A DNA stretch of 64,000 nucleotides from the NCBI GenBank assembly GCA_007750655.1, contig CP036290.1, positions 2,294,001-2,358,000 of the forward strand, given 5' to 3'. Under the pieces are notes generated by a model. That model saw only the letters and a program-made list of their open reading frames with translations. It was not told the origin of the DNA and made no database searches. The stretch's first letter is position 1. Each line of letters starts with the position of its first letter. Source of the DNA: Rohdeia mirabilis. GTDB lineage: Bacteria; Planctomycetota; UBA1135; GCA-002686595. A program made the position numbers and the translations under genes. Shown one piece after another: positions 16,212 to 25,890 of the stretch.

Positions 16212-17907
16212 AGAAGGGGTACGCCTCGGCGCTGCGGTCGGGGCCGGGAGGGGGCGGGACGAGGGGCGTCAGCGAGGAGCCGGTCACGAGGAAGCGGGTC
16301 TTCGGTCCGAGGTCGACGAGTCGCATGCCCGGGCGGCGGTCGAGAAGGGTTCCGTCGAGCACCCACACGCCCAGGGTCTGGTCGAGGACGTGCACGCGCG
16401 GCGGGCCGGTGCCGGCGGTGGTGGGGTCGACGCGTCCGTCGGGCTTCTCGATGCGGATGTAGCGGATCGTCCCGTTCGGCATCTGGATGCAGCGCACGAG
16501 CGCGCGCGCGACGGTGGTGGGCTCGATGGCGACGGGGACCCACTGGCCGGTCACGAGCGTGTAGCGCAGCGTGGCGGTGTTGACCGGGTCGATCGTGGCC
16601 TGGGGACCGCCGGAGGTCACGGCGCCGCCGCCGGCGAGGAGGGCGTCGCCAGCCTGGGCGGGCGACAGGCTGACGTAGCTGCGCGCGCTGGGCAGGCTCG
16701 ACGTCGGCGTGGCGGTGCCGTTGATCGGATCGAAGATCAGGCACGTCGCGGTCGCGGTCGGAACGCCGAGCGGGGTGGGCACGACGCCGCCCGCGATCAG
16801 GACCGTGCCGTCGCCGAGGAGGACGGCGTCGTGGCCGGCGCGCGGGCCGATGCTCGGGATCGGGGTCCACGTGCCGAGTTGAGGGTCGAAGAGTTCGGCC
16901 TGTGGAGCGAACTGCGTCGGTCCGCCCAGGTCGCCCAGGAAGCTGTCGGGATAGCCGATCGGGTCGTCGAGGGCGTAGGGACCCGCGAAGCCGCCGACCA
17001 CGAGGACGCGCCCATCGTTCAGCGTGGTCGCCGTGTGATCGACGCGCGCGTGGAACATCGGTGACGCGGCTTGCACGGCGTCGAGCGTCGGCAGGTAGCG
17101 CTCGACGCTCGCGATCGGCTTGCCGGAAGGGCCTCCGACGCCGCCGATCAGAAGGATGCTGCCGTCCGCGAGCGTGGCCGCGGCGTGGCGCGTGCGGCGC
17201 TCGAGCAGCGTTCCTCCGCCGATGAAGCGCTCGGTGACGGGTTCGTAGATCTCCCAGTCCTGGCGCGCGCCGAACGGTGTCTGCGGATTCTCACCGCCGA
17301 CGAGCAGGACGCGCTCGCTCTCGACCGGACCGCCGGGGATCGGTGTCGCGGTGTGGTAGCGGCGCGGTGCGTTCATGGCGCCGGCCGTCAGGGACGACGA
17401 GCCGGGCAGCAGCAGCGTCGTGCGCGCCGGATTCGACACGGCCCCGAAGATGGGCGGGCTCGGGAAGCTCTGGCTCAGTGCGACCGCCTGGGCGTAGATC
17501 TGGACACCGACCAGACCGGGCTGTGGGGCGAGCGAGTAGGTGACCAGGCCGAAGCCGGTCGGATCGAGGAAGAGGATGCTGACCTGGCTGACGAGGTCGA
17601 GCCCGACCGAGAGCACGCGCGGGTCACCCGGATCGACGAGGTTGAGTGGCGTCGGACCGGACGTGCCCGAGGGCAGCAGCACGACCACGTCGCCCGGAGC
17701 TCCCAGGAGGGCGAACTCGATGCGCGTCCCCAGTCGCCCGTGCCGGTAGTCGAGTTCGAGGCCCGTCAGTTGGGCCGCGGCGTCCTGCGCTCCGAGGGCG
17801 GCGAAGAGGGGGCCGAGAAGCGCGAGTACGAGCGCCTTCGACCAGACCCCCAGGGTGGCCGGAGTCGGTCGGGCGTCGGATCGGTCGGCGCGTCGTTCGC
17901 GGTGCAC
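16210..17907 (-). CDS. Secreted kelch-repeat protein
   Basis: A 565-residue protein. GTG 17907 was chosen because it precedes the signal peptide (ALVLALLGPLFAALGAQDAAAQ) by a short basic leader; no in-frame ATG is suitable. After an N-terminal domain of ~120 residues rich in strands, kelch blades follow with the pattern 'DGRVLVVGG': GSILLIGGVGG, NDGRVLVVGGFAGP, DGTVLIAGG and others preceded by RRTRHAAATL, RVDHTATTL and RAGHDAVLL. Five or six blades are visible, enough for a beta-propeller. Likely an extracellular or periplasmic protein; ligand unknown. The stop codon abuts the right end of the insertion sequence, so its terminator has probably been displaced. Confidence 0.85.
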   Translation of the reverse strand: MHRERRADRSDARPTPATLGVWSKALVLALLGPLFAALGAQDAAAQLTGLELDYRHGRLGTRIEFALLGAPGDVVVLLPSGTSGPTPLNLVDPGDPRVLSVGLDLVSQVSILFLDPTGFGLVTYSLAPQPGLVGVQIYAQAVALSQSFPSPPIFGAVSNPARTTLLLPGSSSLTAGAMNAPRRYHTATPIPGGPVESERVLLVGGENPQTPFGARQDWEIYEPVTERFIGGGTLLERRTRHAAATLADGSILLIGGVGGPSGKPIASVERYLPTLDAVQAASPMFHARVDHTATTLNDGRVLVVGGFAGPYALDDPIGYPDSFLGDLGGPTQFAPQAELFDPQLGTWTPIPSIGPRAGHDAVLLGDGTVLIAGGVVPTPLGVPTATATCLIFDPINGTATPTSSLPSARSYVSLSPAQAGDALLAGGGAVTSGGPQATIDPVNTATLRYTLVTGQWVPVAIEPTTVARALVRCIQMPNGTIRYIRIEKPDGRVDPTTAGTGPPRVHVLDQTLGVWVLDGTLLDRRPGMRLVDLGPKTRFLVTGSSLTPLVPPPPGPDRSAEAYPF

Positions 17908-18216
17908 GGTGCTTCGCAGGGTGGGGGATCGGGGGAGGGAGCGAGGGCGACGCGGACGGGGCGGCGCGCCATGGGGCGGCAGCGAGGACTCCAGTCTCCG
18001 ACCTGCGCAGTGCCGGTGGACGGTCGGGAGCACGGACCGGATCCGTGGTTCGACGCCAAGTCGTTGCCCCCAAGGAGGCTGCGGGCCACGAGGAAGTGGG
18101 CGGGCGGCGGGGCCGAGCCTGGTCGCGCAGCGCCTGGGAAGTACCATCCCTCCCCCCCGCGCGCCCACGGAGCCGCTCCGCCGGACGCGCCCATCTTCCC
18201 CGTCGACGAAGCACTC

Positions 18217-19182
18217 GTGAAGCGCGTCCACCTCCTGCCCAACATCCTCACGCTCGCGAACGCGTTCTGCGGGCTTCTCGCGCTGGCGAAGGGGATCGAC
18301 GCGCTGGCGCACTCGGGTGGGGATCCGCTGCTCTTCTACCGCAAGGTCGAGGTGGCCTGCGCGCTCATCTTCACGGGCATGGTCTTCGACGTGCTCGACG
18401 GGTTTGCCGCCCGGCTGACGCGCAGTGCGAGCGCGTTCGGGGCCCAGCTCGACTCGTTCGCGGACGCCTTGACCTTCGGGGTCGCGCCGGCGTTGCTCGC
18501 GAAGATCCTGATCGAGCACGAGGAGGCCCTGCACGGCTCGTTCGGGAACGCGCGCGTGCACTTCCTCGCGGCGGCAGCTTTCGCGCTGATGGCGATCCTG
18601 CGCCTCGTGCGCTTCAACCTCGAGGACTCCGCCACACGCGACGGGCGCGCACTGCCGGTGCCGTCGGCGGACGACGAGGCGGACACGGCCAGCGACGGTC
18701 CGCCGCCGCGCGCGCGCCGCAAGGACGACTTCTCCGGCCTGCCGTCGCCCGCCGCTGCCGGTGCGGTGGCCTCGATCATCTGGCTCTACCTGATCCTCGC
18801 GCATCCCGAGCTCGAGGCCAACGAGGGCACGCCGACGCCGACGCGGCGTTTCCTCCAGGGCATCGACTACGACCCGACGGCCGTGGCCGGGCTGTTGGAG
18901 TGGATGCCGCGCGTCGCACTGATGGTGCTGCCGCTGCTCGGGCTGCTGATGGTCACGCACGTGCGCTATCCGCACTTCGCGAACCTGATCTCGTTCGACC
19001 GCCTCTCGTTCTTCCAGTTGGTCGGCATCGTGTTCGCGGCGTTCCTCCTGTACCTCGCTCCGGTTCCCGTCCTGTTCCTGGCCTTCAACGGCTTCGTCGT
19101 GCTGGGCCTCTTCGCACGTCTGCGCGACGGGCGGAACGGCGGCTCGAACGACACGCCGAGCGTGCCGCGGACCGACGCATGA
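18217..19182 (+). CDS. pssA: CDP-diacylglycerol--serine O-phosphatidyltransferase-like CDP-alcohol phosphatidyltransferase
   Basis: A 321-residue integral membrane protein. GTG 18217 gives the family-typical start KRVHLLPNILTLANAFCG. The CDP-alcohol phosphatidyltransferase signature is complete at about residues 64-86: DG-x2-AR-x8-G-x3-D-x3-D (DGFAAR ... G ... LDSFAD). Several hydrophobic helices follow. The region between residues ~145 and 175 is a charged insert (DDEADTASDGPPPRARRKDD). The PssA family makes phosphatidylserine from CDP-diacylglycerol and serine, which fits the sequence order best, but other head-group transferases share the motif. It starts a tightly packed operon and overlaps folK by four bases (ATGA). 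Confidence 0.88.
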   Translation: MKRVHLLPNILTLANAFCGLLALAKGIDALAHSGGDPLLFYRKVEVACALIFTGMVFDVLDGFAARLTRSASAFGAQLDSFADALTFGVAPALLAKILIEHEEALHGSFGNARVHFLAAAAFALMAILRLVRFNLEDSATRDGRALPVPSADDEADTASDGPPPRARRKDDFSGLPSPAAAGAVASIIWLYLILAHPELEANEGTPTPTRRFLQGIDYDPTAVAGLLEWMPRVALMVLPLLGLLMVTHVRYPHFANLISFDRLSFFQLVGIVFAAFLLYLAPVPVLFLAFNGFVVLGLFARLRDGRNGGSNDTPSVPRTDA

Positions 19183-19721
19183 CGACCGCGCGAGCGAACG
19201 ACGCGCCGCAGCGCAGCGGCGCCGCCAAGCGCGCCTTCGTGGCCCTCGGCGCCAACGTGGGGCCGAGAAGGGCGACGCTCGAATGGGCGCTGCGCGCGCT
19301 CGACGCGTCCGAAGGCGTGCGCGTCGTTGCGCGCTCGTCCTGGCACCGCACCGCACCGGTCGGAGGACCCGTGGGGCAGCCGGCGTTCCTGAACGGAGCG
19401 GCCGAGCTCGAGACGTCGCGCACACCGCACGACCTCCTCGCGTTGATGCTCGAACTCGAGGTGCGCACCGGTCGTCTGCGGACGCGCGCGACCCAGGACG
19501 GCCCGCGCAGTCTCGACCTGGACCTGCTCCTGTTCGCGGACCACATCGTCGACGACGCGCGCCTCGAACTTCCGCATCCGCGGCTCGAGGAGCGCGCGTT
19601 CGTGCTCGCGCCGCTGGCGGAGATCGCGCCCGATCTCGTGCTGCCGCGCTGCGGTGTCCGTGTGCGCGAACGGCTGGCTGCGCTCGGCGTCCCGCACGAG
19701 CCCACGCCCGCGGCGCCCTGA
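19179..19721 (+). CDS. folK: 2-amino-4-hydroxy-6-hydroxymethyldihydropteridine diphosphokinase
   Basis: A 180-residue protein with the HPPK landmarks: FVALGANVGPRRATLEWALRAL at the start, SSWHRTAPVGGPVGQPAFLNGAAEL in the middle, and the ATP/magnesium motif GPRSLDLDLLLF near residue 110, followed by HPRLEERAFVLAPLAEIAP. It catalyses pyrophosphorylation of the pterin in folate synthesis. The ATG overlaps the pssA stop (ATGA), implying coupled translation. It is followed after a ~90-bp gap by panC, a neighbour seen with folK in many genomes. Confidence 0.96.
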   Translation: MTTARANDAPQRSGAAKRAFVALGANVGPRRATLEWALRALDASEGVRVVARSSWHRTAPVGGPVGQPAFLNGAAELETSRTPHDLLALMLELEVRTGRLRTRATQDGPRSLDLDLLLFADHIVDDARLELPHPRLEERAFVLAPLAEIAPDLVLPRCGVRVRERLAALGVPHEPTPAAP

Positions 19722-19812
19722 CGGCGCGGTCACGATCTCGAACCACCGAACCCGAGCGCCAAGTCGAGTCACCGGCTCGATGCGCGGCCTCCGACCAACG
19801 AACCGACCCGAC

Positions 19813-20709
19813 GTGGAACGCATCGAATCTCCCATCGCCGCGGCCGAGCGCTGCAGGACCGTGCGCGACACGAGTCCCTCGACGCGTATCGGATTCGTCC
19901 CCACGATGGGGGCACTGCACGAAGGACACCTGGCGCTGGTGCGACGGGCGGCGGCCGAGAACGACCTCGTGGTGGTGAGCATCTTCGTCAACCCGCTCCA
20001 GTTCGACGACGCGCGCGACCTGGCGGCGTACCACCGCGACTTCGACGGCGACTGCGCGCTCCTCGAGGGCGCGGGGGCGCACATCGCGTTCACGGGTGGG
20101 TTGGACGAGTTCTTCCCCGAGTACGACCTCTACGGCCCGAGCGGCACGGACGTGATCGAGGCGGTCGATCCGGGGCCCGCGGCGCGCGCCGGCCTCGAGG
20201 GCGACGTCAGGCCCGGCCACTTCGAGGGGGTCGCGACGATCGTGCGGCGCCTGTTCGATCTCGTGCGTCCGCACGTGGCGTACTTCGGAGCCAAGGACTG
20301 GCAGCAGACCCTCGTCGTGCGCCACGTCGCCGGCAGCGGCGAGCCGAGCATCGTCGTCGTTCCGACCGATCGCGAGGCTTCGGGTCTCGCACGCAGCTCG
20401 CGGAACGCGCGTCTCTCCCCAGCGCAACGCGAACACGCGGCAGTCGTCCACCGCGCGCTGCTCGCGGCGCGCGAGGCCTTCGCCGGCGGCGAGCGCGATC
20501 CGGTCGCGCTCGAAGGGCGGATGCGCGCCGTTCTCGACCGCGAGGACGGCACCGAGATCGAGTACGCGGCCCTGCGCGACGCGCGCACGCTCGCGACGTT
20601 CGACGGGCCCGTGCCGGATGACGGTGCGCGCGCGCTCGTCGCCGTGCGTCTCGCCGGGGTGCGCCTGATCGACAACCTCGGGCTCGTGCCCGACGAGGAG
20701 TCCGAGTGA
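19813..20709 (+). CDS. panC: Pantoate--beta-alanine ligase (pantothenate synthetase)
   Basis: A 298-residue protein from GTG 19813, chosen because family members have about 25 residues before VPTMGALHEGH; an ATG at 19780 in frame would add 11 residues. The nucleotide-binding PTMGALHEGH motif contains the HIGH-like HEGH, followed by SIFVNPLQF, YFGAKDWQQTLVVRH and SSRNARLSPAQR, all diagnostic. It condenses pantoate with beta-alanine using ATP. Its stop overlaps the start of ispE (GTGA). No panB, panD or classical panE is in the window; the DUF2520 gene two places downstream may supply the missing reductase. Confidence 0.95.
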   Translation: MERIESPIAAAERCRTVRDTSPSTRIGFVPTMGALHEGHLALVRRAAAENDLVVVSIFVNPLQFDDARDLAAYHRDFDGDCALLEGAGAHIAFTGGLDEFFPEYDLYGPSGTDVIEAVDPGPAARAGLEGDVRPGHFEGVATIVRRLFDLVRPHVAYFGAKDWQQTLVVRHVAGSGEPSIVVVPTDREASGLARSSRNARLSPAQREHAAVVHRALLAAREAFAGGERDPVALEGRMRAVLDREDGTEIEYAALRDARTLATFDGPVPDDGARALVAVRLAGVRLIDNLGLVPDEESE

Positions 20710-21677
20710 ACGCGCCGCTCGTCGCAACGGCGCTCGCGCCGGCCAAGCTGAACACGACGTTGCGCGTGCTGGGCCGCCGCGCCGACGGCTTCCACGAACT
20801 CGATACGAGCATGGTCTGCATCGGTCCCTGCGACGTGGTGGAGGCGCGGCTTCGACCCGCACCCCCTCGTCCGGCGCACGACCTCGTCGTGCGACTCGCG
20901 CTGGAGGGGTCCGCCGCGACCGACGACGTGCGCGCGGCGCCGCAGAACCTGGCCGAGCGCGCGGCGCGTGCCTACGTCGAGGCTCTCGAGCGGCGAACGG
21001 GGCTGTGCGTCGACTTCGCGCTCGAACTGGATCTCGTGAAGAACGTGCCGAGCCGCGCGGGACTGGGCGGGGCGAGTTCGGACGCCGCGGCGGCCCTTCT
21101 CGTCGTGCGCGACCTCGTCCTCGTCCACTCGGGGCAGGTGCTCGCCTGGGCGGACTGCCTGGACGAGCTCGCCGAGCTCGGGTCGGACACGGTCTTCTTC
21201 GCCGCGGCGCGCTTCACCGGCCGCGGTCGCGCGACCGGTAGGGGCGAACGGGTCGAAGTGCTCTCGCGGACCGGCGTCGAGCGCGAGCGCGGTCGGTTCG
21301 CGCTCGTCGTGCCCGACGTCGGGTGTTCGACCCCGAGCGTCTACGCCGCCTTCGCTCTAGGGAGCGGGCCCGCTGCCGTGGGCGCGCTGGCGGCGAGCTC
21401 CTTCGCCAACGATCTCGTGGACGCGGCGCGCGCCGTCGAACCCGTGCTCGACGAGTGGTTCGAGGCGCTCGGTCCGCGCTTCGATCTCAGCGGCAGCGGC
21501 TCGGCGCTCTTCGCTCGCGCGACCGACGCCGACGATGCGGCCGAACTCGTGGACCAGGCCCGACGCGCCGCCGAGCGCCTCGGCCGCACACCGCGCTGGT
21601 GCGGCGTCACGACCGAGTGCGGGCACGGCGTGCGACTCGTGCGCGCCCCGCGCCGCTCGTCGGGAGGCCGTCCGTGA
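20706..21677 (+). CDS. ispE: 4-diphosphocytidyl-2-C-methyl-D-erythritol kinase
   Basis: A 323-residue GHMP kinase beginning with GTG that overlaps the panC stop (GTGA). The N-terminus APAKLNTTLRVLGRRADGFHELDTSM is the IspE substrate-binding start (usual AKINL.L.V.GRR.DGYHE), and PSRAGLGGASSDAAA (residues ~112-126) is the GHMP ATP-binding loop. The family's third motif is present as FDLSGSGSALFA near 260. It acts in the non-mevalonate isoprenoid pathway, phosphorylating the 2-hydroxyl of CDP-methylerythritol. The asparagine of the usual AKIN motif is retained (AKLN). It overlaps the following gene by four bases (GTGA). Confidence 0.93.
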   Translation: MNAPLVATALAPAKLNTTLRVLGRRADGFHELDTSMVCIGPCDVVEARLRPAPPRPAHDLVVRLALEGSAATDDVRAAPQNLAERAARAYVEALERRTGLCVDFALELDLVKNVPSRAGLGGASSDAAAALLVVRDLVLVHSGQVLAWADCLDELAELGSDTVFFAAARFTGRGRATGRGERVEVLSRTGVERERGRFALVVPDVGCSTPSVYAAFALGSGPAAVGALAASSFANDLVDAARAVEPVLDEWFEALGPRFDLSGSGSALFARATDADDAAELVDQARRAAERLGRTPRWCGVTTECGHGVRLVRAPRRSSGGRP

Positions 21678-22624
21678 AGCACTCGGTCGCCATCGTCGGC
21701 ACGGGTGCTCTGGGGACGGCGCTCGCGGCGGCGCTGCGGGGTTCGGGCCACGTGGTGAGTGCCTGGAGCCGCAGCGGCGCGGCCGAGGGCGACGGGCCCG
21801 AGGCGTTCGCGCGCCGGAACACGCTCGCCGAGCTCGCCCCGAGCGGTGCGAGCTGCGACGTCCTCGTGCTGTGCGTCACGGACACGGCGATCGAAGCCGT
21901 GGCTCGGCGCTGTGCGCAGGAGTTCGCGAGCGTGCCCGCCGTGGCCCTGCACACGAGCGGCTGTACACCGGTCGGCGCACTCGACGCGCTGGCGGAGCGG
22001 GGCGCGTCCACGGGCCTGTTCCATCCGCTGTGCGCGGTCGGGGGACCGGCGGTGAGCGGCGCGCACGGACGCTTCGCCGGCGCGGCGTTCGGCGTGCTCG
22101 GCGACGGGGAGGCGCTGCGCGTCGCGACCGAGTTGGCCCGCGAGCTCGGTGGTCGCCCGCTCGTGGTGGAGGCGGACCAGCAGGCGCGCTACCACGCGGC
22201 GGCGACCCTTGCGGCGGGAGGGACCGTGGCGTTGGCCGAGGTGGCGCGCGCGCTCCTGTGCGGAGCGCTCGTCACCGCCTCGAACGACGACGGCGAGGAC
22301 GCCAGCAGGGCGAGCGACGACGCCCTGTTCGCGGTGCGCGGCCTCGTGGCCAGCGCCGCGCACAACCTCGCGCGCACGACGCCGGCGGCGGCGCTCACCG
22401 GGCCTCATGTGCGCGGCGATCTCGGCACGCTCGAGGCCCATCGCCGTGCCTTGGCGGCGGACGATCCGGCGGCGACCGAGGCTCGACGCGTGGCCGCTGC
22501 GCTCGCGCCCGCGCTCCTGAGATTGGTGGCCGAACGACTCGCGGCGGGGGCAGCCGGAGGAGCGGTCGACGCCGCGAACGTCGACCTTCGGGCCCTCGCT
22601 CGCGCGCTCGGCCTGCGCCCGTAG
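21674..22624 (+). CDS. Rossmann-like / DUF2520 protein, candidate ketopantoate reductase
   Basis: A 316-residue protein with an N-terminal dinucleotide fold (AIVGTGALGTALAAALRGSG, the GxGxxG at residues 9-14) and a C-terminal helical DUF2520 domain in which HTSGCTPVGALDAL and GLFHPLCAVG stand near residues 98-130 and LTGPHVRGDLGTLEAHRRAL near 235. The domain pair is close to F420/NADP-dependent and ketopantoate-type reductases. It is the last gene of the pssA-folK-panC-ispE unit, overlapping ispE by four bases. DUF2520 genes often neighbour pan genes, and a non-PanE ketopantoate reductase (PanG) is known; assigning that reaction here is inference. Confidence 0.85.
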   Translation: MKHSVAIVGTGALGTALAAALRGSGHVVSAWSRSGAAEGDGPEAFARRNTLAELAPSGASCDVLVLCVTDTAIEAVARRCAQEFASVPAVALHTSGCTPVGALDALAERGASTGLFHPLCAVGGPAVSGAHGRFAGAAFGVLGDGEALRVATELARELGGRPLVVEADQQARYHAAATLAAGGTVALAEVARALLCGALVTASNDDGEDASRASDDALFAVRGLVASAAHNLARTTPAAALTGPHVRGDLGTLEAHRRALAADDPAATEARRVAAALAPALLRLVAERLAAGAAGGAVDAANVDLRALARALGLRP

Positions 22625-22839
22625 ACGTCGCAGGTCCCGGCGCCGACGCGGGATCGGTCGGTCGGTCGAGTCTTCCTCGATCGGGCCTCTTTCGCCCCCT
22701 CGTCAGCGGCCGATGAACCGAGCGCGGGTCCCGTGCCCGAACGACGACCACAGGGCCGAAGCGCAGCGGCCGGGGGTCGCTCGTTCCGTGCTGGTACGAT
22801 CCGTTCTGCTCGACTTCACGATCTTCCAGCGACACCCGC

Positions 22840-25800
22840 GTGTACCACCTGACCGCCACCCTCCTCCACGGCCTCCTGAGTGCCGTCGTGGCCACATCGG
22901 GTTCGTACGCCGCCCGTGAGTCCGGTGGCGCGGAACCGGGTCCGGTCATCGGCGCGGCCGAGACGGTCCGAATGGCGGACGCGCAGGAGGACGGAGCGGC
23001 GGCCGCCGAGTCGCGCGCCGCGTCCGCGCCGGTCGCCGCGCAGAAGCGTGCGCGCGCCGCCCTGTTGAGCGGCGTGCCGCGGGCCGATCGCCGCGCCGAG
23101 ATCCGCGAGGCCTCGGTCGCGCCGCTGTCCGCCGAACGCGCTGCCGATCCCGACGAACGGGTGCGGCGCGTCGGTACGCCCGTGCCGCCGGGGCTGACCG
23201 CCGCGCGCACCAAGGACCGTCGGACCGCGCGCGCCGCCGCGCTCGAGCAACTGGCGCAGGAGTGGCAGGGGCTCGACGGACCCGACCTGATCCAGGTCCT
23301 CGACAGCCTCTTGATCGACGTGGGCACGTCCGACGAGACGTGGGCCGCCGCCGCTGCCATGGCCGGCGACCTGCGCATCACGCGCCTCGCGCCGCGTCTC
23401 GCCGCCGCGCTCGACATCGCACCGACGAGCGACATCGCGCGGCGCGTCGCCGCCGCCCGGCGCGCGCTGCACGGACTGTACGGCGTGTGGTTCGAGGGGT
23501 CCGAGGAGGTGCTGCCGCTCGCGACCCTGGTCGAAGGACCCGCGCTCGCGACCTATCGCGCGCAGCTGCTCGGTCTCGAGGAGCGTCTGCTGGCCCAGCT
23601 CACGCGGCTGTGGGTCCATCAGCCCGACGCCGCCGTGCTCGCGCTGGTCGATCTCTCGCCGCGCGTGCGCGTCGCCGCCGCGCGCTCGGTCGCGGCCTCC
23701 GTCTCGAGCGGTACGCTCGACGCCGCGGTCGCCGCCGACGCCCTGCTCGCCGCCGCCGACGCCGAGATCGACAGCGACGCGCTGTGCGCCCAGCTCGAAG
23801 CCCTGTCGCCGCTCCTGCAGGTGCGTTCGGCCGACGACCCGCGGGTCGAGCGCGGTCGCGCGATCATCGCGCGCGGCGCCAGCGAAGCGCCGATCAGCGT
23901 CCAGCACTGCCTGGCGCGCTTGGCCGCCGCCCTGCCCTGGCAGGTGGGGGGCGACGTGCCGCCGGCGTCGACGGCCCGGGCCGCGTTCGAGCTGACGCAG
24001 ACCGCGCTCGAGCGGGTGGCCGCCTCGCAGCCGATCGACGCGGACGTCCTGATCGGCGTGCTGCAGAGTCAGCGCAGTCTGTCGCACTCCTTCGCCGAAC
24101 AGGCCGTCGGTCTCGAGCCCGCCCTGTCCACCGCCATCCTGTCGCTCTTCGATCGGCCGGAGGCGACCCGCGAGGTGCGCCTCGCCGCGGCCTCCGCGCT
24201 GGTCGATCTCGCGAGCGTCGACGACCTCGCGAGCCTGGTGGCGCGCTGCGACCAGGCCCAGGACTTCGCCGTCCGCTTCGCACTCTCGGGTGCGATCGCG
24301 GGGCTCGTGCCGAGGATCGGACTGGCCACGCCGGGCGCGCGCGACCTCCTGCAGCTGCTTCCGAAGCTCGTCGCCGCCCCCGAGGAACAGCTGCGCGTGC
24401 GAGCACTCGCCATCCTCGACGGACTGACCGCCGACGTGACGCCGGCGCAGCTCGCCGAGCTCGACCTCGACATCGCCTACCTGATCGATTCGTGGCCGCT
24501 CGAGACCGGCGTCGCCTCGCGCGAGACGCTCGAGCGACTCATCCGTCGACTCGGTCGCCCGCAGGACCTCGAGTCCATGCTGCAGCGCGACACGTTCGCG
24601 ACGGCCGCCGCGCGCGGCCCGCGCCAGGCGGCGAGCGTCGTGACGGTTCTCGCGTCGAGCAACCCCGGACTGTTGCTGCGTTCGGCGCGCGTGCTCGCGA
24701 ACATCGACGATCCCGAACAGCTCGAGAGCGCGCTCGTCGAAGCGCTGCAACTGGGGGTGGGGATCGATCTCGACGACGCGCCGACCACCGGTCCGCCGGC
24801 ACCGGGCACGAGTCCTGGGGCGAACGGAGCGGGCGTCGAGCCGAACTCGGGCACCGACGCTCCCGGGGACGCGGGAGCCGACGACGGCACAGGAGCGAGT
24901 TCGGCCGAGGCCGAGCTGCTGGCCGCCCAGAGCGCCGAGTTCGTCGGTTGGGCCCTCCAGCTGCGCGCGCTGACCGGAACCCTCGGGAGTCGCGGTCGAC
25001 CCAGCGGTCCCGACGGCTCGGCGCCGCGCCCGGTCCTCGTGCCGCGCATCCTCGACGCGCTCGTGCGGATCCACGTGCCGCGCGCCGGACTCTCGGCCTG
25101 GGAACGTGCGCGCGCCGCGGCGCTGTTCGCCTTCGACGCGGGGCGTGCGCCCGACGTCGTCGACCGGGCCTTCGTCGAAGCACTGGATCGAGCTCCCGCC
25201 GAGGACACGGACGCCAGCGTGTTCGGGCTCAGGGCCGAGCGCGCGCGGTTCCTGGTCGAGGCCCAGCGACAGCCCGAGGCCCTCGCCCTCTACCGCGAGC
25301 TGTTCCGAGAGGCCGGTCCGAGCGAACTCACCGCACTGGGTCGACGCGGTCTGCGCGAGTACGAGCGGCTGGCACGCGCCGAACCGTCCGATGGAACCGC
25401 GGCGGAGCGCGCCCGCATCCTCCTGGCACTCGTCGCGCTCGACTCGTGGGCGACGCTCGATCGCGCGCGCCGCGTCGAGGAGTTGTTCGAGCTCTTGAAC
25501 GCCGTCAACGACGCGCACGTGAAGCCCTACGCCGTGCGCGCGCTCGAACTGACCGAGGCGAGCGGTCTCACCGATCCCGCCCAGTGGGAAGGGATCGAAG
25601 GCGGTGGGCAGGTCCTCGAGGACCTGGGCGAACTGCTGAGCGGCGTGGCGAACGCGGCCGAGTTCGGCGGCGCACCGCCCAGCGACGGCGGCGGGGCCGA
25701 AGAAGCGGCCGCGCCGCGCGCGACGGATGCCAGCGCGCCCGTGGGGGAAGCCCCGGTCGGCGATCCCGATCCGGCGGAGGAGACTCCGTCGGCCGATGAC

Positions 25801-25890
25801 GGCGCGGCTGGTGAAGGCACAGGCGCTGACGGCACAGGCGCTGACGGCACAGGTGCGGGGCGCCCGACGCCGCCCGGTTCGGGTTCCTGA
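22840..25890 (+). CDS. Large HEAT/TPR-like helical protein, probably exported
   Basis: A 1016-residue protein from GTG 22840. The first ~25 residues (YHLTATLLHGLLSAVVATSGSYA) look like a signal peptide. From residue ~130 to 850 it is a succession of alanine/leucine-rich helices with HEAT-like character (for example DLSPRVRVAAARSVAASV and EVRLAAASALVDLASVDDLASLVARC), then helices of TPR type with REL/EYERLA. A glycine-threonine-rich linker (residues ~645-690) and an acidic proline/alanine tail follow; the end has a 15-bp tandem repeat at about 25816-25855 encoding GTGAD. No catalytic motif. Probably a scaffold or binding protein outside the cytoplasm; partner unknown. Confidence 0.8.
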   Translation: MYHLTATLLHGLLSAVVATSGSYAARESGGAEPGPVIGAAETVRMADAQEDGAAAAESRAASAPVAAQKRARAALLSGVPRADRRAEIREASVAPLSAERAADPDERVRRVGTPVPPGLTAARTKDRRTARAAALEQLAQEWQGLDGPDLIQVLDSLLIDVGTSDETWAAAAAMAGDLRITRLAPRLAAALDIAPTSDIARRVAAARRALHGLYGVWFEGSEEVLPLATLVEGPALATYRAQLLGLEERLLAQLTRLWVHQPDAAVLALVDLSPRVRVAAARSVAASVSSGTLDAAVAADALLAAADAEIDSDALCAQLEALSPLLQVRSADDPRVERGRAIIARGASEAPISVQHCLARLAAALPWQVGGDVPPASTARAAFELTQTALERVAASQPIDADVLIGVLQSQRSLSHSFAEQAVGLEPALSTAILSLFDRPEATREVRLAAASALVDLASVDDLASLVARCDQAQDFAVRFALSGAIAGLVPRIGLATPGARDLLQLLPKLVAAPEEQLRVRALAILDGLTADVTPAQLAELDLDIAYLIDSWPLETGVASRETLERLIRRLGRPQDLESMLQRDTFATAAARGPRQAASVVTVLASSNPGLLLRSARVLANIDDPEQLESALVEALQLGVGIDLDDAPTTGPPAPGTSPGANGAGVEPNSGTDAPGDAGADDGTGASSAEAELLAAQSAEFVGWALQLRALTGTLGSRGRPSGPDGSAPRPVLVPRILDALVRIHVPRAGLSAWERARAAALFAFDAGRAPDVVDRAFVEALDRAPAEDTDASVFGLRAERARFLVEAQRQPEALALYRELFREAGPSELTALGRRGLREYERLARAEPSDGTAAERARILLALVALDSWATLDRARRVEELFELLNAVNDAHVKPYAVRALELTEASGLTDPAQWEGIEGGGQVLEDLGELLSGVANAAEFGGAPPSDGGGAEEAAAPRATDASAPVGEAPVGDPDPAEETPSADDGAAGEGTGADGTGADGTGAGRPTPPGSGS

